NCBI GenBank assembly: GCA_003116975.1
Contig: BGKB01000112.1
Coordinates: 1 to 64,000 of the forward strand
Source of the DNA: Aurantiochytrium sp. KH105
Lineage: Eukaryota > Sar > Bigyra > Thraustochytrida > Thraustochytriidae
Reading direction: 5' to 3'
DNA: 64,000 bases
Shown piece after piece: positions 58,601 through 64,000 of this stretch; position 1 is the first letter of the stretch; each line of letters starts with the position of its first letter. The translations under genes and the position numbers were made by a program. The notes beneath the pieces were generated by a model. That model ran no database searches. It worked only from the letters and a program-made list of their open reading frames with translations, and was not told where the DNA came from.

Positions 58601-60889
58601 GACATTGTGGAAGCGGTCGGAATCCTCGGCAAATGACAAGATCGCCTTGGACACCCACTTCCAAAGTGGACTGTACTTGACGCTAAATTGACCAAGGTAA
58701 AAGGAGGCGATGGGAGCGTGAAAGCTAGACGGGACTCTTTGAAGACGAACGAGGCGCTCAAGGTCGAGCATGACATGTTGACGAGACCGCTCGTTGTCAA
58801 AGGTGACAGGCATGACCTCAAGCTTGGCCATTTTGTCAAGAATGTCGCATCGAGGCTGCTGCGTATCGTCATCGACCTCGTCGTCAGGGCGGGTGAGAAA
58901 CTGCTCCTCCGGCCAGAGGTCTCGAAGGAGCTTGATCGAGCCGAGGCGCAGCTTGTGCGAAGGATGCGCGAGGTTATTGATGAGCTGCGTGCGATGCTGG
59001 TCCAAGACGGCCTGCTTTTGCGTATCGCTAAGGTTGTCGCATTCAAGCTCGACCAGATTGGAAAAGGTGAGCAAGGAGGTCGGGTCTGCGATGACCTCAT
59101 GCAAATTTCCAAGCATGTGCTGAAGAAGATCGCGGCGCGGTTCTCGACTACGGGTCCAGTCGGCATTAAGGGCGAGCAACTCGATGGCGAGGTTGCGCGC
59201 ATCGGGATCGACGCTTTCGCTCTTTACAAACTCAACAAGAGCCTTGACCATGACATCATTGGCCTTGCCGGGGGCCGCAAGCTGCATCGCCCGAATTGTG
59301 TCTTGGTCTTCGCGGAGATGCTCCGCACAATACACGAGGATGCCACTCGGCGTGGCCTTGAGCCAATCGCGTTCCGGGCTGGCCACCATGGCTGCAACCT
59401 GTACAATGGTCTCTTTCTCCTCGGTGGCCTCGAAGCGGTTGTCGAGGTCGCGCGTCAGGCGCTCGAGAGCGTTCTCGGCGTGTGGGAAGCGGACCGCCGT
59501 CTCGACAAGACGAGGTAGGTCCGCAATGCAGGCGTACTGCAAGAGAATACGCTGGGCAGCAGACCCCGTTGGGGCGCGATCCCCGATGACGAGTGTAAGG
59601 TCGAGCATAGCGTCGAGAATATCGACACGATGCTCGTCATCGCGCAAATCCCAGAGCGACTTGGTTGGAGCGGCGAGAAGGGAAGCCAGGACATCGGCTG
59701 CGACGTCTGGGTGCGCGCACCGATACCGTTTAAAGCGCATGGCAACCGTGACGATGCCACAGAAACGGGCAAGGTTTGCCGGCGCGTAGCGTTTGGGCTT
59801 TTTCGCCTTGCCCTTGGGTATAGTCGCCTTTGCCTTTGCAGGTTCAGCGTCGGCGGCCTTGGCTCGTTTCCTCTTGGCAGACTTGGTTGGCGTTTTCTTC
59901 TTTCCGGCACTGATTGGCGCAGTGGCGGCTTGATCGTCTGTTTCGGGCGATGTGGAAGTAGAGGCTGATGCAGCGACATTGGCGGCGACGCGCTTGAAGG
60001 CTTCCCATACGGGGAGACAGCTTTCTTTGTCAGAATAGTACAGCACGAGGTCGAGCGTGCGCTTAACGCAAGCGTTACGCTGGGCCAAGACTTCGTCGTC
60101 AGAGGTAGTAAAGAGGGTCGAGAGTAGAGCGTCAAGGACCTCCGGAGCGCGGGAATGGAGTTTTCGTTGAACATTTCGGATGGTGGCGAACATGAGCTGC
60201 GCGGCACCGTCAACAATTTCTTCTTGCTGCTTTTCGTACCGCGAGGGAGCATCTGGGCCGGCAGCAAACCGGCAAATAACACGCTTGACCTGGTTTGCGA
60301 GCTGTTTTGGAGGCAGTCGACGGAGCACGGGTGCAAAGGCATCGGCAGCAAATTTGCGCACAAAGTCGCGGCGGTGGCCGAGGAGCTGTGCCATGTAGTC
60401 GCGAAGGGAGTCGAGGTCGAGGTCGAGCTCGGTCAGGAGGCCGCCGAGGGCGCGGAAGGCTTCTGCGCACAGATCAAGGTCATCCTCGACAATTTGGCCG
60501 ACGACGGCGTCGAGCAAGCGATCGATGTGCGGGAGAAGCTCCTCGCGGACATCCTTGGCGATGACGGGTACGAGCTTGAGCAGTGTCAGCTTGGCATCCT
60601 GGCTCGTGTCGCTGGCGCCGAGGGTCCGCTCGAGGGCGTCAAGGATGCGGGTGAGGTTGTGCAGAATGAGCGGGAGACTGTGAATGTATGGGTCGATTTC
60701 CTTGGAGAAGGCGGAGAAGGAAGCGGTCAAATCGGTGCTCCGCGCCGTCTCGAGGGCCTCCAGGGTCCACGAGGACGAGGACCCGTCGAGGTCGAGGTCG
60801 TGCTCGCTCAGAACCTTGCGCGCGACGCTCACATCGGTGCTCGCCACGCGCTCCTTGAGTCTGCGGAACTTGTGTCTCCGCTCGGGCAT
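52670..60889 (-). CDS. UTP20: UTP20, small-subunit processome HEAT-repeat protein
   Basis: Component of the 90S/SSU processome needed for early cleavage of pre-18S rRNA in the nucleolus. The 2739-residue length matches the family (about 2500-2800). It is a long alpha-helical HEAT/ARM solenoid throughout. The N-terminus KFRRLKERVASTDVSV and RRDFVRKFAADAFAPVLRRL (about 165-195) are typical of UTP20/DRIM. A long acidic stretch lies at about 1310-1377 (EDDDDDEKDEEEGEDSETEEG), a second acidic patch (ERDDSEDEDDNEAEEKAE) at about 1990-2010, and the C-terminus is basic (RKRQQKSKASRESKKRK), as in nucleolar proteins. The single exon of 8.2 kb starts with the ATG at 60889. It diverges from the gene at the right edge. 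Confidence 0.93.
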   Translation of the reverse strand: MPERRHKFRRLKERVASTDVSVARKVLSEHDLDLDGSSSSWTLEALETARSTDLTASFSAFSKEIDPYIHSLPLILHNLTRILDALERTLGASDTSQDAKLTLLKLVPVIAKDVREELLPHIDRLLDAVVGQIVEDDLDLCAEAFRALGGLLTELDLDLDSLRDYMAQLLGHRRDFVRKFAADAFAPVLRRLPPKQLANQVKRVICRFAAGPDAPSRYEKQQEEIVDGAAQLMFATIRNVQRKLHSRAPEVLDALLSTLFTTSDDEVLAQRNACVKRTLDLVLYYSDKESCLPVWEAFKRVAANVAASASTSTSPETDDQAATAPISAGKKKTPTKSAKRKRAKAADAEPAKAKATIPKGKAKKPKRYAPANLARFCGIVTVAMRFKRYRCAHPDVAADVLASLLAAPTKSLWDLRDDEHRVDILDAMLDLTLVIGDRAPTGSAAQRILLQYACIADLPRLVETAVRFPHAENALERLTRDLDNRFEATEEKETIVQVAAMVASPERDWLKATPSGILVYCAEHLREDQDTIRAMQLAAPGKANDVMVKALVEFVKSESVDPDARNLAIELLALNADWTRSREPRRDLLQHMLGNLHEVIADPTSLLTFSNLVELECDNLSDTQKQAVLDQHRTQLINNLAHPSHKLRLGSIKLLRDLWPEEQFLTRPDDEVDDDTQQPRCDILDKMAKLEVMPVTFDNERSRQHVMLDLERLVRLQRVPSSFHAPIASFYLGQFSVKYSPLWKWVSKAILSFAEDSDRFHNVFWPYLWMHIQRLSCDRADHEFEIDSNPASNFGSTSTMQVFTTTMEACVPIASKLESHAIVLVPLFFRFLRDEYYTAEGRDDLDQPASDEAENAFLDAMDPSDAPPAVSPGTSRGLTTGKLVAWLRVLSAFTKFRPHPRTDVLRSIFERLLLKIDTHVQELCLHGLCHMRLPCMHGHQETLEKLIKEDTFRDTITIFKIQDIDPAQRPGLLPILYRVLFARLLIRKRSVNINSRRAAIFAFFTAIDSTEEIKPLFDILFRVFPSIEAGVFDAFENPKVAMEATKVADIAVERLAGFVNTLKQVVNQLGHLCLPFFDNILCVLFAIMQFAQDTDNNRVKDLRSAAMKRLTQLFRAFPNHEFGKHWAPIFGSLMEPTITLFPSTMLNATSPPNALMMMDAITSGANGAISTTHIDWALRLAAPEFVPQTIRCLSAGVADNRGPEKPVLYMVYDVLDRLVVYPDLVRPHITLLLDTLHVRLERRYLSLRALQILTKVAGLVDDSHKHQCTKLVDLLSNFLHFASASRTWDKSVFDDVDEPDKTVGGKPSKKSGPKKKLTKDGDDDSSVEDDEDAKDGKSDDECDASEDDVKGKEDDDDDEKDEEEGEDSETEEGVNEPLTSTSAPTHIIPIHVGRVRPREQITHDARAPLLTTITDLLRIAPAGNYAEKLAPLFGVVNIDPLYDIETRRQLVQAFSMLKGPAQLVGLNAWEGKRVNLHDFDARLTAYESLVESEELHPAVIHHALFDLIETEYPLRSAASNYLVKVVLTKCSDAVLDEVVLPALRASLKLPHPLPRKSVVHVLGQAIALRKTPYQDMRALMHADDLETDFFHGIVHVQTHRQALALKNLREALQEKRLELSEASLLDVVLPLVLHIILESTPAKYDAMEKEDVHMLQEMARHLSWPYYSGLLRHLLNLIKLFHKGPVPIEKRALNAACAVVDVFHFDAEDDKVRNVLQFQILHMLETRLSEGNDIRIHVAVAIVKVLNRLPAKVRALNLPRLLRKICDVMRSTKLPARNEARQTLIAVTTELGPDHLATVIGTLCDTLNEGYKLHIRGYSLHALLSGVEPMLRGRVDRLLSKIMSIVEQELFGSLARQKQTESEYQSRIRNLVEARVSKAPDLVELLARNIAFLPSRSIHKILSPFLERIDTSTDVKELRTAEEGLRRVQLGITQNEGVDVAQLLVYVHHLISMQGKGAVRLDGGKARSGRSNDDASRNAELDGVDVGVEEERDDSEDEDDNEAEEKAENDGVKRKVSLASWLVNESREAQRNALETSRPRAKGYAGIHMIEAAPKMTGRDRFENVRSRQPLTATKKANRHIVVDHALDILLGAFRVKRLTRDNEEHRGMLDPFVDLLDDLCTSAAASRTTVLALRVLTHALPWELPRMRAKIGRITRHIMNLLQRIGFSTAKGGGSAHSVAADVNSTASDVTQEAMRMLGLTLRTCEYYEMPEDHLKLLILLAQHNMGVTQRQQTTLNLLRAIVDRRLVVPEVYDLMKTLAEMVFTAENASVRHVSTRILVAFFVYYPLSNKRLRQHLDLLVANLDFELEAGRQSGLEMLRAILAKFPHEVLDEIASFLFLSLVQRLVNEDSSACRAIVAEVLKRLFNKVSGQPASTLLDLMETWLTQDGELLLKRAAAQLVGIVAETEVGRSMARKRAEELFETLVAILDSDRATADAKGGWREAFADAAEEDEDHWLTTYYALMSLQKLCASVRALGEAKAIGLYENGLLGALVEHHPHRWVKLAALRMLGQVLDTDSDKAQSRTMDEVFTLAQAQVKVVNDESLETQMAEQLTKNLVWAFTFFTTRALAEREDEKSADAFEKLTWLVRRLSFTARYKGGSDDRGRADLRQLVAFRLFAMAATQLGEKLEPLLVPMLQPLVRVSEQPAEHGKTYEAPQLARDVLELLEQIMGAQTYLRAFTSVQTSIETTRRDRKSARAAERVQDPISFQRKRQQKSKASRESKKRKISAMRKRQGR

Positions 60890-61845
60890 CTTGGCGTAGC
60901 GTACGTAGGCTGCGAGCGAGAGCTGCTTCTGCTGGCCGTCTGGTCCCTGCGCGTCTCTGCTTGCTTCTTTTCAACAAGACTTGTTGACTGTGCTCTTTGC
61001 TCTTGTCCTGTCGTGGTCTGTCGTGGCCAGTCGTGGCCTGTCTTGAACAGCGCAGCGCCGAGCCGCGCCGCGACTCTTCCTCTCGCTCCTGCCTTGCGCT
61101 CGGCGCCCGGCTGGTCTGTCTGTCTGTATGGTCTGTCTGGCTGGACGCAGCAGCTCGGGGCGGGTGGTCCCAGCCTCTCTCGCTCGCCTCGCCCAAGAAC
61201 CACTCGTCGTGTCGCGGCGCCCACACACACCGTCCCCGCGCACCCCTTTCTCGCACACCCCATCCCCGCGCACCCCGCGCACCCCAGTGCACACCACGAA
61301 AGGACTGCGCAACGCGCGCCCCCCTCGGGGACTCCGTCGGGCGACCGCGCAACCCATGTGTGCCCAGGAACGCCGGGCGACCCGTCGCGCTTCCCGCGTT
61401 GTTCCCCGGAACTTTCGCGCGCCTCTCCTTTTCTGACCTGCCGGGGACCCCTGGGCCCTCTCCCCTCCTCCCCGTGGTCGTCAGTGGCGGTCCTCCTGGC
61501 ACGTGCAGGCTGCGGTGGAGTGGATGCGGGAGAAACCACTCCCGGACGTGATTGTTATATAGGGCGCTACGCCGGCAGAGACTCACGGAACTCGGGAGGA
61601 ATCAAGCAGGATCCCTGCAGTCCTCTAGTCACCGCCAGTGGCAATACGGGTGCTAGCGTATCCTCTAGTTATTAAATAAGACGGGATGGAGGCGGCGCAG
61701 AAACTGCGGCAAAATCCGGGCGACTTATGAGGGCGCAGGGGGGACGTCTCGGTGGCAGGGGCGGCTGACTGCGCCCCTCTGGGAAAATGGGCGCGCTGCA
61801 GGCGTCGCGCTCCAAAGCCAAAACTCGTCTTCAGCAGGCTCTTTG

Positions 61846-61875
61846 CGGACTCGGACTCGGACTCGGACTCGGACT
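61846..61875 (+). repeat. (GGACTC)n hexanucleotide repeat
   Basis: Five tandem units, the last ending in GGACTT. Confidence 0.88.
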
Positions 61876-62782
61876 TGCAGGGCTCGCTCCGCTCCGCTCC
61901 CTCCGCCGCGCTACCCGGTTCGCGCGCCCCGCGCGGTCCCGCTCCCCGCGCCGCCGGTCGGTCTCCGTCGCGCCCGCGCCTGCCCGCCTGCGCGCGAGCG
62001 AGGGTCGTTCGATCCCCGGTGGTTTCAAACCAAGCAGCGGCATCTCGTCGCCGTTCTCCGCCTTCGTCTGCGCGGACTTCTCCACCTTCGCGGACCTCCT
62101 GGCCGGCCCCGCGGCGGCCTTCTTTTCTTCTGGTGAGTGTCTTGCATGCGTGCGTGCATCCATCCGTCCGCACGCGCGCGCCTAGCGCGAGGAACAGCGC
62201 GCGCGAGAGAGAGCGCGAGAGCGAGCGCGAAGAGCGGGTTTTTCCCTTCTTTCCCCATCCGTGCCGCGCCGGTTCCCTGCGCGTGCCTTCGGCGAATGAA
62301 CGGCGGTCGGGGACTTGCTGGTCTCCGTCGGAGAGGAGGAGGGGGAGAAGCCGGAGGAGGGGGAGAAGCCGGAGGAGGGGGCGGCCAACAAGGACTCCGG
62401 AGAGTCGTGGCCGGCACCGGCGGGGAAGGGAGAGTTAGGCGGAAAACTGAGCGATGGAGAGCAGGGTCGGGTCGGGGAGGAGAGGAGAGGAGAGGAGAGT
62501 CATTGGGGACCGGCGCGCCCCAAGCTAGAACGTGCACGGAACGGTTTACTGACGCTGAGGAGGCAACTGGTTGCCACGGGAACACGACAGGCTTCTGGTT
62601 GGGGAGTAGAAGAGTTCATCACCTCGACGGTGAGAACAATTCCTTTTTCTTAGTAGTGACCTGAACAGATTGGAATTGGCAGAGATGATTTTCGACGCTG
62701 CGATCGCTGTTGCCACTCGCAACTAAATTGACCCCAGATTGTCGTGTAATTATCCCAACCCAACCCAACCCACACAAACGAA

Positions 62783-62790
62783 TATAAAAA
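62783..62790 (+). promoter_or_regulatory. TATA-box candidate
   Basis: TATAAAAA lies 85 bp before the start codon of the right-edge gene, just after three to four CCCAA units. A transcription start about 30 bp downstream would give a short leader. No experimental support. Confidence 0.35.
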
Positions 62791-62874
62791 CAGATCCGCA
62801 AAGCCCAGCCCACCCGAGTCGAGAGTTATTGAAAGAGAAGAAGAAGAAGCAAGAAGAAACAGGAGAGTTCCGCG

Positions 62875-64000
62875 ATGGACCGTCTCCCCTATGATTTCAC
62901 CCGCGATGCCGCGGAGGACCTGCGCGAGGAGTCGCAGGAGGAACGCGAGGCAAGGAACGAGGAGAACGCCGATGCCGATGGCTCGAACGAACTGTACTCG
63001 CTCCTCGAGGCCGAGATGATTAGCGGCAACGAGACCGCCTCTGTGGCGGCCGGTCTGTCCAACCTCAGCATGGAGTCGTCCTCGATGCCGTACCGAACCG
63101 GAAGCCATTTGCTCGACCAAGAGGCAGTCGTCTACAAGGACGTCTACCGTTCGCTGAGCGTGATGAATGAGGCTTCCCAGCACAACATGGCCGCCACCGG
63201 CGTCGCACATTTGGATCAGCCCTCCGAGGCGCAGATGTTTGTGAACATGCCCAGTGTGACGACCGAGCCGCAACCGCGCGCCTTTGGCCGCGTGCCCCTC
63301 ATGCACTCGCACTTGTTTGTGCGCAAGGCATGGAGCGGTCTCAAGGACATGGTCTCGACCCACCTCAAGATCAAGGAAGTTGACGTCGAGTACACTGAAG
63401 CTACCTGCGAGTGGCGGGGCGTTGTTTACCCGTGCGCGCCAAAGCAGGCCATGCAGTTCGTCATTCATGCCAACGCCTGCCCTGAGCTCGGCTCGGACCG
63501 CTACCTGTTGGAGTTCGTTCGACTCAACGGATGCGCGGTGGCGTTTTACGAACTCTTTACTGAGTTGCAGCGGCTCATGCTGGACGCGGACATTGTCACG
63601 CGCTCGGACGGCGACTCGCTCGCGCAGCATGCGCGCAACCCGGTCGCCTCGGCCTCGACGATGGGACGCGCCGCCGGCTCGCCCCTGTCGCTCTCTCGCA
63701 GCTCGTCGATCTCGTCGGCCTCGCCGCGAGCGCTCGACTACTTTGATGATGATGACGACGAGGACGACCTCGAGCCCATCTCCATGTCTGACGAGGAGCT
63801 TTACCGGCCCATCGTTGAGATGAGCAGCGTGCCGTTTGTTGACGTGCACGTGCAGGGTCTTGCCCTCGTTGCAAGCGAGGCCCAAAAGGATGCCACCCGC
63901 TTCCACAAGGCCGCGCCAACTATTGTTGGTCTCCTTGTGGACCGATTGAGCGCGTCGACGCACGCCGAAGTCCAGCGTCTCTGCTGCGCCGCGCTCTCTG
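62875..64000 (+). CDS. Unrecognised protein, C-terminal part outside window
   Basis: The frame is open from the ATG at 62875 (context GCGATGG) to the window edge (375 codons). I do not recognise a family. Residues 1-60 are acidic and Glu-rich. The region about 135-235 looks like an alpha/beta domain (FGRVPLMHSHLFVRKAW, KIKEVDVEYTEATCEWRG, YLLEFVRLNGCAVAFYELF) with a pattern loosely like kinase-associated KA1-type domains; that resemblance is weak. A Ser-rich linker and an acidic stretch (FDDDDDEDDLEP) follow. The last ~60 residues look helical, perhaps the start of an ARM/HEAT solenoid (IVGLLVDRLSASTHAEVQRL). Its composition matches the other genes. It diverges from UTP20. Confidence 0.75.
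   Translation, partial: MDRLPYDFTRDAAEDLREESQEEREARNEENADADGSNELYSLLEAEMISGNETASVAAGLSNLSMESSSMPYRTGSHLLDQEAVVYKDVYRSLSVMNEASQHNMAATGVAHLDQPSEAQMFVNMPSVTTEPQPRAFGRVPLMHSHLFVRKAWSGLKDMVSTHLKIKEVDVEYTEATCEWRGVVYPCAPKQAMQFVIHANACPELGSDRYLLEFVRLNGCAVAFYELFTELQRLMLDADIVTRSDGDSLAQHARNPVASASTMGRAAGSPLSLSRSSSISSASPRALDYFDDDDDEDDLEPISMSDEELYRPIVEMSSVPFVDVHVQGLALVASEAQKDATRFHKAAPTIVGLLVDRLSASTHAEVQRLCCAALS

Larger units (their letters stand above)
60890..62874. promoter_or_regulatory. Divergent region between UTP20 and the right-edge gene
   Basis: 2.0 kb with both promoters. Seen: a TATATA sequence near 61554-61559 that could serve the UTP20 side with a long leader, a GGACTC hexamer array, GGAGGGGGAGAAGCC-type duplicated units near 62336-62380, a GGAGA tract near 62480-62500 and a TATA-box candidate on the right. 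A splice-donor-like GGTGAGTG lies at about 62130, so an untranslated first exon is possible. No protein gene was recognised. Confidence 0.4.

Noticed and set aside
61752..62438. Possible protein gene with a splice donor at about 62130
   Set aside because: The frame is Arg/Ser/Pro-rich, shifts through the GGACTC repeat and shows no motif; more likely leader or promoter sequence.
62650..63963. 437-residue minus-strand frame at the right edge
   Set aside because: The plus-strand frame from 62875 has protein-like composition, a good start context and an upstream TATA candidate; this one reads as its antisense.

Overview
The window looks like nuclear DNA of a GC-rich, intron-poor protist. My best guess is a thraustochytrid or other labyrinthulomycete. 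The reasons are eukaryote-only genes (UTP20, POLR1B, CHMP4/SNF7, COQ5, TPPP/p25-alpha, a Gpc1-type acyltransferase), almost complete absence of introns (open frames of 13.4 kb and 8.2 kb), long GC-rich spacers full of simple repeats, and genes for an osmotrophic, flagellate-forming lifestyle. The species assignment is inference. I recognise 14 protein-coding genes plus one DNA transposon. No rRNA, convincing tRNA, CRISPR array or operon structure was seen.

Left part (1-29 kb): alanyl-tRNA synthetase (minus, cut by the window edge); a complete transposon with 29-bp terminal inverted repeats inserted just upstream of it; a short-chain dehydrogenase with a long disordered N-terminus; a glycerophosphocholine acyltransferase; an unrecognised 304-residue protein; the ESCRT-III subunit SNF7/CHMP4; a TPPP/p25-alpha protein with an inserted WW-like motif; and COQ5. 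Next come a secreted ExeM/NucH-type nuclease and a secreted 5'-nucleotidase. They point away from each other across a 5-kb repeat-rich spacer and end in the same kind of Ser/Thr/Pro linker plus hydrophobic tail, as expected for GPI-anchored proteins. Together they could degrade external DNA and release nucleosides and phosphate. A multi-membrane-span transporter of the drug/metabolite (SLC35-like) type follows.

Right part (29-64 kb): a giant single-exon gene (4468 residues) combines many C2-like domains, several EF-hand pairs, ankyrin repeats, IQ motifs and a recurring short module that I do not recognise. It shares a 616-bp divergent promoter region with the RNA polymerase I second subunit gene. 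Then comes the most striking gene: a histidine phosphatase (phosphoglycerate-mutase type) fused in one frame to a complete inositol hexakisphosphate-kinase-type catalytic domain. UTP20 (2739 residues) follows, and an unrecognised gene leaves the window at the right edge.

Ribosome production is represented by POLR1B, UTP20 and AlaRS. The strongest candidates for something undescribed are the phosphatase-inositol phosphate kinase fusion (47996-49987) and the giant C2/EF-hand/IQ protein (29360-42766). Several start codons were placed by hand, because long GC-rich frames run open far upstream of the plausible ATG.
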